Assembly (NCBI RefSeq): GCF_043497005.1
Contig: NZ_JBIEKE010000001.1
Coordinates: forward strand, 186,001-250,000
Direction of reading: 5' to 3'
Length of the DNA: 64,000 bases
DNA from: Halobacillus_A sp043497005
GTDB taxonomy: Bacteria; Bacillota; Bacilli; Bacillales; Halobacillaceae
Shown: piece after piece, positions 58,005-64,000 of the stretch
Layout: every line of letters begins with the position of its first letter
Numbering within the stretch: position 1 is the stretch's first letter
Program-made: the position numbers and the translations under genes
Notes under the pieces: generated by a model
The model's database searches: none
Seen by the model: only the letters and a program-made list of their open reading frames with translations
What the model was told of the DNA's origin: nothing

Positions 58005-59153
58005 TTATAAAGTAGCAGCCGGCTGTTCCTGAACGCTTCGTTTGGGAAACGGTTGTGGAATCAGATCAGCAGATAAGTTCACTAAAATTCCGGCAGATAT
58101 CATCGTAAATACAAGAGAAGAGCCGCCATAGCTTATAAAAGGGAGAGTAATGCCTGTAATAGGCAGCAATCCCGATACAGCTCCTAAATTAAAGGCAGCC
58201 TGAAGCATTATTTGAAAGGTCAATCCGATCGCCAACAGCCGTTGAAAATGATTGGTCGCCCGGTTAGCAATATAAACGCCTCGATACATAATAAATACGT
58301 AGGATAAAATGACACAGGCCAATCCTAAAATGCCCGTCTCTTCAATGATAATCGCCATGATAAAGTCTGTGTGAGATTCTGGCAGATACCCTGTTTTTTG
58401 AATGCTGTTTCCGATACCATTGCCGAACAAACCGCCATTAGCAATCGCAAAATAAGAATTCACCAATTGATAGCCTTCCCCTGAGGGATCATCAAATACA
58501 TTTACAAACGACAGAAGGCGCTGCATCCGATAAGGAGAGGAATAAGCAAAATAACTGATTCCTACCGCTGCGATACTGCCCAGCATAAATAAATGTTTTC
58601 CTTTAACCCCCGAACACAGCACGATAAAACCGCATGAGACGAGGATGAGAGAGGCGGATCCCAAATCAGGTTGTTGAAGGATGAGTAAGAAAATCGCGCC
58701 TAGAATTAATAAGGGTGGAAGGACTCCACGTTTAAATTCGTTTATGTAACGCTGTTTTTTCGCATAAATATGAGCAAAATAGATGAGCATACATAATTTT
58801 ACCGCCTCTGTAGGCTGAAAGATCATCGGTCCAATACCAATCCAACGTTGAGAGTTATTGCGCTCTAACCCAATACCAGGAATGAGAACGAGCAATAATA
58901 CGAAAAAAGAAAACAACACGAGGAATGGGCTCAATTTTCCATAAAGACGATAGGGGAGAAGAGCAGCTGCCAGGAATGAAAGAAGTCCAATTCCCGCCCA
59001 AATGAATTGTCTTTTAAAGAAATAATGGGAATCATTGTAAACTCTATCGGCTAATGGGTAACTAGCACTAAAGACCATAATAATACCGATAGATGCGAGA
59101 AATAGTAGAACCGCAACTAACGGTAAATCTATCTTTTTTAACTTGCTAAACAT
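58005..59153 (-). CDS. FtsW/RodA/SpoVE family glycosyltransferase
   Basis: 382 residues with ten helices. SEDS motifs: VFSASYPLADRVYNDSHYFF near the N-terminus, LQQPDLGSASLILVSCGFIV and GLLPITGITLPFISYGGSSL near the C-terminus. SEDS proteins polymerise peptidoglycan strands for division, elongation or spore cortex. The paralogue cannot be told by eye; the isolated location argues against the dcw-cluster ftsW/spoVE. GAGGTG precedes the ATG. Confidence 0.88.
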   Translation of the reverse strand: MFSKLKKIDLPLVAVLLFLASIGIIMVFSASYPLADRVYNDSHYFFKRQFIWAGIGLLSFLAAALLPYRLYGKLSPFLVLFSFFVLLLVLIPGIGLERNNSQRWIGIGPMIFQPTEAVKLCMLIYFAHIYAKKQRYINEFKRGVLPPLLILGAIFLLILQQPDLGSASLILVSCGFIVLCSGVKGKHLFMLGSIAAVGISYFAYSSPYRMQRLLSFVNVFDDPSGEGYQLVNSYFAIANGGLFGNGIGNSIQKTGYLPESHTDFIMAIIIEETGILGLACVILSYVFIMYRGVYIANRATNHFQRLLAIGLTFQIMLQAAFNLGAVSGLLPITGITLPFISYGGSSLVFTMISAGILVNLSADLIPQPFPKRSVQEQPAATL

Positions 59154-59225
59154 AGGTTCACCTCACAGTTCTTCCAGGGTACAATTAATTAAATTCATTG
59201 TTGTCTCTTATAGTGTTATTCAATC

Positions 59226-59843
59226 TCAGGCTTTATCTGACAGCCCATGAAGCACGTATTGAATGGCTATGGCATCATCTATATAGCCTACTGGGAACAT
59301 ATAATCAGGAATCGCATCCATCGTAAAAATAAAGTAAATAAGCGCACTTCCTAATAAAGCACGTTCCCTGGCCGTGCTTTTTTTATTTTGAAATCGTTCA
59401 TAGAAGCTTAATAGATGTTGAATATAGGAACCGCCGTTACCAACACTTTTATATTTCTCTTGGAAGTCTTTTAGGATCGTTTGTCTGCCCTCTTCTTTTG
59501 ATGAGAGGCGCTCGTACTCCGTCAGCCGTTCCTCAATTTCCTCCAATGTAAAGCTTTCAGAGTCACCTGTCATTTGCTGAACGACTGATTCCAAGTCTGA
59601 TTCAAGTTTATGAAAGGGCTCATATCCAGCAGCTGCCAGTAAATCGCGCAGGGGAACATCGAAGGCATGGGCAAACTTCTCTAAATGATGAAGATTGGCT
59701 TCCCGTTTTCCATTAATAATACGAGAAATAGTTGCTGTATCTATAGAGGTTCTTTCACTTAATTTGCGCATTGATAAGTTATTTTTCTTAAGAAGGAGCT
59801 TTAAGTGGCTGCCTATCTGACTCCTGTCCTTATATCGGCTCAT
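59226..59843 (-). CDS. XRE-type HTH regulator fused to DUF1232
   Basis: 205 residues. Cro/C1 helix-turn-helix at about 10-70 (LSMRKLSERTSIDTATISRI, NGKREANLHHLEKFAHAFDV), a coiled linker at about 85-140 and a DUF1232 helical membrane-associated module at about 160-200 (ALIYFIFTMDAIPDYMFPVG then YIDDAIAIQYVLHG). DUF1232 proteins (YkvA type) are usually separate; the fusion suggests a membrane-linked repressor. A perfect palindrome sits in its promoter. Confidence 0.85.
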   Translation of the reverse strand: MSRYKDRSQIGSHLKLLLKKNNLSMRKLSERTSIDTATISRIINGKREANLHHLEKFAHAFDVPLRDLLAAAGYEPFHKLESDLESVVQQMTGDSESFTLEEIEERLTEYERLSSKEEGRQTILKDFQEKYKSVGNGGSYIQHLLSFYERFQNKKSTARERALLGSALIYFIFTMDAIPDYMFPVGYIDDAIAIQYVLHGLSDKA

Positions 59844-59887
59844 ATGTTTTCTCTCTCCTTAACTGCGATAGTAAAAAAATACATGGA

Positions 59888-59906
59888 TGTTGACATTTTG
59901 TCAACA
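59888..59906. promoter_or_regulatory. Perfect palindrome over the XRE-gene -35
   Basis: TGTTGACATTTTGTCAACA has 7-bp perfect arms. On the minus strand it includes TTGACA as a -35, with TATTTT 17 bp on. Likely autorepressor site of the XRE-DUF1232 protein. Confidence 0.65.
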
Positions 59907-59928
59907 CTAAAATAAAAAGGAAGAGCAT

Positions 59929-59997
59929 GGGACAAAACTGAATAAAACATAAAATAATCCGAATGATTTTGTAGAAATCAGTTCGGATTATTTTATG
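59929..59997. repeat. Dispersed stem-loop repeat, copy R3
   Basis: GGGACAAAACTGAATAAAAC leads into AATAATCCGAATGATTT and AAATCAGTTCGGATTATTTT. Nearly identical to R1 including the flank. Confidence 0.85.
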
Positions 59998-60012
59998 TTA
60001 ATGAGACTCCAC

Positions 60013-60145
60013 ATCATCGCTCCGTCAAAACACTCCGCTTTCCGTGGGCACGGCCTCAGCTTCTGCGGAAAGCAAAGAGCGCTTACCTGTGGGATCTTCG
60101 ACTCGCGCTGTTCCCCCAGGAGTCTGCGTGTTTTGACTACGCTAA
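60013..60145. repeat. Dispersed GC-rich noncoding repeat, copy L3
   Basis: CGTCAAAACACTCCGCTTTC, GGGCACGGCCTCAGCTTC, GGGATCTTCGACTCGCGCTG and CAGGAGTCTGCGTGTTTTGAC. It shares the central blocks with L1/L2 and its end with the inverted copy L4 at 63512. The related GC-rich stretch at 60260-60320 (TCGCTTTCCGCGGGGC) may be another fragment. Nothing else is seen to 60379. Confidence 0.75.
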
Positions 60146-60379
60146 TGATCTGCGTGTATACAATCGTTCGTTTTTTGACATCCCTGCTTTAGTTATGTCC
60201 CGACCTCGCAGACTGTCGAAAAAGCTAAGATGTACTTCATATGATTATGGAGAAAGGAACAGGAAAAAGCGTCGCTTTCCGCGGGGCAAGACGGAAAGCA
60301 GGAGTCAGCTCTTTTTCCGTTCCTTAAAACCTTTAACACTCTCTAACGTCTACAAGCTGAGCTTAAAGGACAAACCTCC

Positions 60380-61417
60380 TTATGAAGAAGTCGTGTCTTT
60401 ATTTTCATCCACAAAAAGATGATCACGATAGCGGATCATTCTCATATTCCATTTCGGGTCGACAGATTGATACTCCCCTAACACATTGTACTGTAAAAAA
60501 AGATATGGAAAATTCACTTCTGCGCCGAGGCTCATAATTTGGCTTCCGCAAAAGCGGGGGTTTACATCTGTTAGTTTGTAGCCTTTTTCCGACTGAATGA
60601 ACTGTAAGTTAATAAAACCATTTGTTACAAGCTTTTCTGTAATCGTCGTGGCTGCTTCGATCAGTTCTTCGTTATAAACCACCTTACCATCTAACACAAG
60701 CCCGCTGGATACTCCATCACGCTCCCGGGGCACAGCTGTAACGACGTTTCCTTTATGGATAAAAACATCAACACTGTACTCCATTCCTTCCAGGTATTCC
60801 ATGGCAATCCGGCGTTCGTCAGCTTCTACTTCACAGTAATCTTCTAAATCTATGATTTTATTCTGTCCTTTTTTCAAAGCTTGTAAAAAATTATCGCGGC
60901 TTGTTAATATAGCAAACCCCATAGCACCATGACCTTCTACTTGTTTTGCGACGATATATTCATCTTGTGGAAAATGAGTGTCTGCAAGCTGAAGCAGTTC
61001 TTTTGGATGGTTAAACCCAACATACCGTGGGACATAGGAAGCCAGGTTCATTTCAATTAAATATTCATAAATGCTTTCTTTATTCATGAGGATTTCAAAA
61101 TGATTGCTTTGAGGAAGGGCCACTGCAGCCGGAAGTTCTTCTCGAAAGGCTTCATAAATATCAATCTCTTCATGGAGGGAAGGGTAAACCGCATCAATCT
61201 CTTCATTTTCGACGATCTCAGCTATCGCTTTCTTGTATTCCCCTTCCTGAGTAAATCGAGGAATTTGATACGTTTTATCACAAAACTGGTTGCCGGAAGT
61301 GACGCGTCGTCTGTCGGCTCCAATAATGTAGACGTTATCTTTTTCTCTTAAGCCCTGCAGGATGCCTTGAGCAGTTGGGCCACCTATGCCAGTTACCAAG
61401 ACGTTCATTCTCTTCAT
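60380..61417 (-). CDS. ATP-grasp enzyme (carbamoyl-phosphate-synthase-like ligase)
   Basis: 345 residues. A Rossmann-type pre-grasp domain (NVLVTGIGGPTAQGILQGLR) and an ATP-grasp core: YIVAKQVEGHGAMGFAIL (ATP-binding Lys and Gly loop), MEYLEGMEYSVDVFIHKGNV and KLTDVNPRFCGSQIMSLGAE (metal-binding Asp/Asn). It activates a carboxylate for ligation to an amine or thiol; the substrates are unknown. GGGAGATG precedes the ATG. Monocistronic. Confidence 0.85.
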   Translation of the reverse strand: MKRMNVLVTGIGGPTAQGILQGLREKDNVYIIGADRRRVTSGNQFCDKTYQIPRFTQEGEYKKAIAEIVENEEIDAVYPSLHEEIDIYEAFREELPAAVALPQSNHFEILMNKESIYEYLIEMNLASYVPRYVGFNHPKELLQLADTHFPQDEYIVAKQVEGHGAMGFAILTSRDNFLQALKKGQNKIIDLEDYCEVEADERRIAMEYLEGMEYSVDVFIHKGNVVTAVPRERDGVSSGLVLDGKVVYNEELIEAATTITEKLVTNGFINLQFIQSEKGYKLTDVNPRFCGSQIMSLGAEVNFPYLFLQYNVLGEYQSVDPKWNMRMIRYRDHLFVDENKDTTSS

Positions 61418-61793
61418 TTGTCATCTCCCTCACTACATTGTCACTATCAAATTTTGCCTAATAAACGGACTAGTCAAAATGATCTATCAATCTATTATAT
61501 ATGTTCATACCCCTGAGTACAAAGAAACAGACTAATATTTTTCATAAAAAAAGTGACCTCTATGACGATGGAAAGCAATAGAGAACACTGGTTATAAAAA
61601 AGGTAGATACGTCTCAATTACAATAACTTGAACCATATTTGTTTAAGACTTTACTCGCCTGCTTATGTTGCTAACTTTAGACTGTACCACTTCTTCCAAT
61701 AAAATAAACCATTTTATAGGCATAAATAAATAAAAAAGCACAATTAATTTACAAAAATGTCAATCGTATGACACTGACCATTTAAAAGTTATT
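61418..61793. other. Intergenic region, no gene seen
   Basis: 376 AT-rich bases between the divergent ATP-grasp and Spo0E-like genes. I see no long frame, repeat or clear terminator. Confidence 0.5.
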
Positions 61794-61991
61794 TTGCTGA
61801 AAAATTGGGTAAATAGTTTAAATGGGGGTGTTACCATCAACATTCATGACTTGGAAGAGCAAGTGGAGCTTCTGAGAAAAGCGATGCAGGAGCTTTATTT
61901 AGAAAATCCTCAAGACCCCCGGCTAGTAAGAATATCACAGTCCCTGGATGAACTTTTAAATGAACTAGACCGTCAAAGGAAAACAGGATGA
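61794..61991 (+). CDS. Spo0E-like aspartyl-phosphate phosphatase
   Basis: The C-terminal 45 residues (HDLEEQVELLRKAMQELYLE, then ISQSLDELLNELDRQR) fit Spo0E: two helices and the SQxLD signature. Such proteins dephosphorylate Spo0A~P and delay sporulation. The start is unclear: TTG 61794 gives 65 residues with no ribosome site. GGGGGTG at 61821-61828 instead points to an ATC or ATT codon at about 61835-61841, giving a standard-length protein. Confidence 0.8.
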   Translation: MLKNWVNSLNGGVTINIHDLEEQVELLRKAMQELYLENPQDPRLVRISQSLDELLNELDRQRKTG

Positions 61992-62060
61992 AAGTTGAGT
62001 AAGGTGTCTTGAGGGAGAAGGGGAAAGTATATAATTAAGAGACAGAGGATAGAGAGAGAA

Positions 62061-62074
62061 TGTTTCGCGAAACA
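62061..62074. other. 14-bp palindrome resembling a shortened parS
   Basis: TGTTTCGCGAAACA is parS with the central CACGTG reduced to CGCG. It is probably not functional, but its closeness to the true parS at 62183 is notable. Confidence 0.35.
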
Positions 62075-62075
62075 G

Positions 62076-62117
62076 AAAGCTGGAGCCTGGAAGACGAAGG
62101 CTCTAGCTTTTTGTTTG
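62076..62117 (+). terminator. Intrinsic terminator after Spo0E-like gene
   Basis: AAAGCTGGAGCCT pairs with AGGCTCTAGCTTT (one mismatch), then TTGTTTG. Confidence 0.8.
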
Positions 62118-62182
62118 TACATGCAATTGTTCTAACCCTCGCAGTAAAAAAACGGTACGCCATTCTGGATGATTTTCAAAAA

Positions 62183-62198
62183 TGTTTCACGTGAAACA
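62183..62198. other. parS chromosome-segregation site (ParB/Spo0J binding)
   Basis: TGTTTCACGTGAAACA is a perfect 16-bp palindrome identical to the consensus bound by ParB/Spo0J in Bacillus; flanking AA/TT extend the palindrome to 20 bp (62181-62200). ParB loads here and recruits SMC condensin. Such sites cluster near the replication origin, so the window may be origin-proximal (inference). Confidence 0.93.
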
Positions 62199-62248
62199 TT
62201 TTGCTGCATATGACATTCATTTTTTATAGTGGTAAAATTTAAATAATT

Positions 62249-62326
62249 ATGAAAAAGGTGGCTGATGATATGAAATACATAAAACAGAACGAGAAAACAT
62301 TAAATACAGAAGAAATAAACGGCTGA
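62249..62326 (+). CDS. Small open frame before methyltransferase
   Basis: 25 codons (MKKVADDMKYIKQNEKTLNT onward), with a second possible start at 62270 that has AAGGTGG upstream. It ends inside the hairpin that precedes the methyltransferase. It may be a translated leader or chance. Confidence 0.3.
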   Translation: MKKVADDMKYIKQNEKTLNTEEING

Positions 62327-62360
62327 TCGTCGAGCGCATAATGCTGCTCAACAAATCAGC
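62322..62360 (+). promoter_or_regulatory. Nested hairpin before methyltransferase
   Basis: Outer GCTGAT/ATCAGC and inner GAGCGCAT/ATGC-T-GCTC. It ends 14 bp before the ribosome site GGAGGAG. May affect translation of the methyltransferase. Confidence 0.45.
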
Positions 62361-62378
62361 GATATTGGAGGAGCATTC

Positions 62379-63005
62379 ATGTTAAACGAAAAAGGATTTG
62401 ACTTATGGGCAGATCACTACGATAAGACTGTCCAAATAAGTGAAGATAATAACCAGTACCCCTTTGCGGGATACAAACAGATTTTAGCTTATATTTATAA
62501 CGAAGTGATGCAGCCGCACCAATCAACTATTTTGGATATTGGGTTTGGCACAGGTGTGTTAGCCGCCAAGCTTTATGAGCATAACCACGAAATCATAGGC
62601 CTCGATTTTTCAAAGCAAATGATTTCTATTGCGCAATCTAAGATGCCTGATGCACAGCTGATTGAATGGGACATTTCAAAAGGCCTTCCCGGCGAAGTTC
62701 ACTCGAAAGTTTTTGATTCCATCATTAGCACGTATGCTTTACATCATTTAAGAGAGGAAGAGAAGGTAAGCGTCATTAACGATATACTCCCTCTATTGAA
62801 AGAGAACGGGAAAATTTTTATCGGCGACGTTGCTTTTCCAACACGCCGGCAGCTTGAAGCGTGCAGGCTTGAGAATATAGATGTATGGGACGAGGATGAG
62901 TTCTATTTTGTCGTCGAGGAATTGAGTGACAGGTTAAAAGGCATCTGTACGTGCAAGTTTCACCCGGTCTCTCACTGCGGGGGAGTCATCGTACTGGAGA
63001 AGTGA
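62379..63005 (+). CDS. Class I SAM-dependent methyltransferase
   Basis: 208 residues. Motif I ILDIGFGTGVLAAKLYEHNH, motif II/III IIGLDFSKQMISIAQSKM with acidic Asp, and ISTYALHHLREEEKVSVIN as the post-I helices. Resembles the YrrT-like/UbiE group of small-molecule methyltransferases; substrate unknown. GGAGGAG lies 6 nt before ATG. The VOC gene follows 20 bp later. Confidence 0.88.
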   Translation: MLNEKGFDLWADHYDKTVQISEDNNQYPFAGYKQILAYIYNEVMQPHQSTILDIGFGTGVLAAKLYEHNHEIIGLDFSKQMISIAQSKMPDAQLIEWDISKGLPGEVHSKVFDSIISTYALHHLREEEKVSVINDILPLLKENGKIFIGDVAFPTRRQLEACRLENIDVWDEDEFYFVVEELSDRLKGICTCKFHPVSHCGGVIVLEK

Positions 63006-63024
63006 CGAAAAGGGGGGACGATTA

Positions 63025-63438
63025 ATGGAAGCTTGGAATTACATGAGAATTGCCCGTCCAACAAATAAGCTTGAGGAAATGCGGACCTTTTACGAACAAG
63101 TGCTGGATCTTGAGAAAATTGGTGAATTTAACCACAATGGTTATCACGGAATGTTGTTTGGTCTGCCTGATCAAAAGGTCCACCTTGAGCTTCTGCAAAG
63201 TGAACATAAAACGACAGCAGAAGCTCCGTCGGAAGATCACCTGCTCGTGTTTTATTTTAACTCACTCGATCAAATTGAAGCAATGCGCCAGAAGTTAGTG
63301 AGCTATGATATCTATCCTGTAGCACCGGTGAATCCATATTGGAAGGATAAGAGCTATACGTTTGAAGACCCGGAAGGCTGGCGTGTTGTCTTTTGTATCG
63401 ATATCACAAAGTATAAACAAGGGGAAAGGTTGCAATAA
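63025..63438 (+). CDS. VOC (glyoxalase-fold) protein
   Basis: 137 residues: YMRIARPTNKLEEMRTFYEQ, GMLFGLPDQKVHLELLQ and a closing YTFEDPEGWRVVFCIDI. The His and Glu positions of the metal site are partly kept. Probably a binding or isomerase-type protein. AAAGGGGGGAC precedes ATG. Parallel to the methyltransferase, likely co-transcribed. Confidence 0.85.
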   Translation: MEAWNYMRIARPTNKLEEMRTFYEQVLDLEKIGEFNHNGYHGMLFGLPDQKVHLELLQSEHKTTAEAPSEDHLLVFYFNSLDQIEAMRQKLVSYDIYPVAPVNPYWKDKSYTFEDPEGWRVVFCIDITKYKQGERLQ

Positions 63439-63511
63439 AAAGTGGAAACAAGCTTGGAATAAGTAAAGCCTTACTGAAGACTGAATCGTGAAAACGCCGT
63501 TCATTGCGTAG

Positions 63512-63640
63512 TAGTCAAAACACGCAGACTCCTGTGGGAATGCTCTCTATGCTTTCCAATGTTGTTCTCTGTTGATGGCGCGGTGAGCGTACCCGCGGCA
63601 AGCATCCACTGAAAAGCGATTCGTGAAATTCAACTAAGGC
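63512..63640. repeat. Dispersed GC-rich noncoding repeat, copy L4 (inverted)
   Basis: GTCAAAACACGCAGACTCCTG is the reverse complement of the right end of L3. The remainder has diverged (GCGGTGAGCGTACCCGCGGC). Nothing else is seen in 63439-63721. Confidence 0.65.
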
Positions 63641-63721
63641 TCTTTTAGGTTAGAAAAGAAGAATCTTCAGCAGCGCCTCAAGTGGTATGACGGAGCGATA
63701 GTAAATCAATTCCTGGCACGT

Positions 63722-63762
63722 AAATAATCCGAACTGATTTCAAATAGAATCGTTCGGATTAT
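63722..63762. repeat. Dispersed stem-loop repeat, copy R4 (inverted)
   Basis: AAATAATCCGAACTGATTT and AATCGTTCGGATTAT. It has the opposite order of R1-R3, so the element is inserted in inverse orientation. Confidence 0.8.
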
Positions 63763-63795
63763 ATTATGCCTAATTCTCCCAGTCTCTTATTTCTT

Positions 63796-64000
63796 TTAAG
63801 CCGCTTCCACTTCAGGCTCTGGATCCCTTTTGGCTGCGTCAATCATAAGAAAAGTAGCAGCAAGGATGTGCATCACCATGCCGACGCCCGGAATCCATCC
63901 GATGGCGGAGGCGATAATTCCGAGAATGCTCCCTCTCGTTGGTCCCTTTGATTGCAAGGTTAGAATCAGAGTAACAATGTGTAAAACAAGCATAACCGCT
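63796..64000 (-). CDS. Small membrane protein, N-terminus beyond window
   Basis: At least 65 residues with two helices (LVLHIVTLILTL and GIIASAIGWIPGVGMVMHIL) and a C-terminal DAAKRDPEPEVEAA tail. The frame stays open to the right edge, so an earlier start is possible; the first in-window ATG is at 63993 with no visible ribosome site in the few bases left. No family named. Confidence 0.6.
   Translation of the reverse strand, partial: AVMLVLHIVTLILTLQSKGPTRGSILGIIASAIGWIPGVGMVMHILAATFLMIDAAKRDPEPEVEAA

Overview
The window looks like chromosome from a moderately halophilic, endospore-forming member of the Bacillaceae (Halobacillus/Thalassobacillus type). I infer this from recognisable Bacillus gene sets: yhbD with two bactofilins, swrC, lutPRABC, a T-box-controlled threonyl-tRNA synthetase, YrzI, YusW, a Spo0E-type phosphatase and paired CrcB proteins. 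The Bacillus ParB site (parS) and the acidic secreted proteins agree. No rRNA, tRNA, CRISPR array, prophage or intact insertion sequence was seen.

Region by region. 1-8.0 kb: a truncated PTS permease with its divergent GntR regulator, an RDD membrane protein, an ECF-like sigma factor translationally coupled to a protein with three internal repeats, a YrzI-like peptide, and an operon of an ornithine-cyclodeaminase-like enzyme, a small membrane protein, a sodium/solute symporter and an unknown protein. 8-15 kb: two small minus-strand genes, an acetyltransferase, a macrolide phosphotransferase, a SAM-I riboswitch controlling a small membrane peptide plus symporter (candidate methionine uptake), and an ArsR/AHSA1/flavoreductase operon. 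15-25 kb: an FAD enzyme, a DUF1611 protein coupled to an alanine/ornithine-racemase-like enzyme, an azlD remnant, TetR-SwrC, and the bactofilin operon. 25-36 kb: transporters (OFA-type MFS, TauE/SafE, DMT, LysE with its ArsR regulator), methyltransferase, YdeI, LCP cell-wall ligase, and a secreted M6 metalloprotease. 36-42.7 kb: a lipoprotein pair, then a MutS2-like protein lacking the Smr domain behind a seven-codon leader peptide and two terminators, then tandem T-boxes and thrS. 42.8-48.2 kb: the lactate-utilisation locus with two matching LutR operators. 48-56.6 kb: HxlR/MFS, a frameshifted aldo/keto reductase, a surface or spore-coat-like cluster (cupin, LysM, DUF4397), LrgAB-like proteins, a YusW lipoprotein and two fluoride channels. 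56.6-64 kb: MgtE, FtsW/RodA, an XRE-DUF1232 regulator, an ATP-grasp enzyme, Spo0E, a perfect parS site, a methyltransferase and a VOC protein.

The most striking signal is at 37.54-39.81 kb. A consensus promoter, the leader peptide MSVYVLN, an 11-nt perfect complement between the leader codons and a downstream segment, an alternative pairing into the first terminator and a second terminator together look like drug- or stall-responsive attenuation of a ribosome-rescue-like ATPase. The second striking signal is a pair of helically phased repeat arrays: five TATCAGC units at exactly 20 bp (2569-2655) and six TGTCAGAA-type units at exactly 21 bp (36392-36504). Both have 13-nt spacers and both lie just after a terminator. 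Many regulator genes here lie next to clear inverted-repeat operators, which makes the window rich in testable regulation. All functional calls come from motif recognition by eye; no database search was run.
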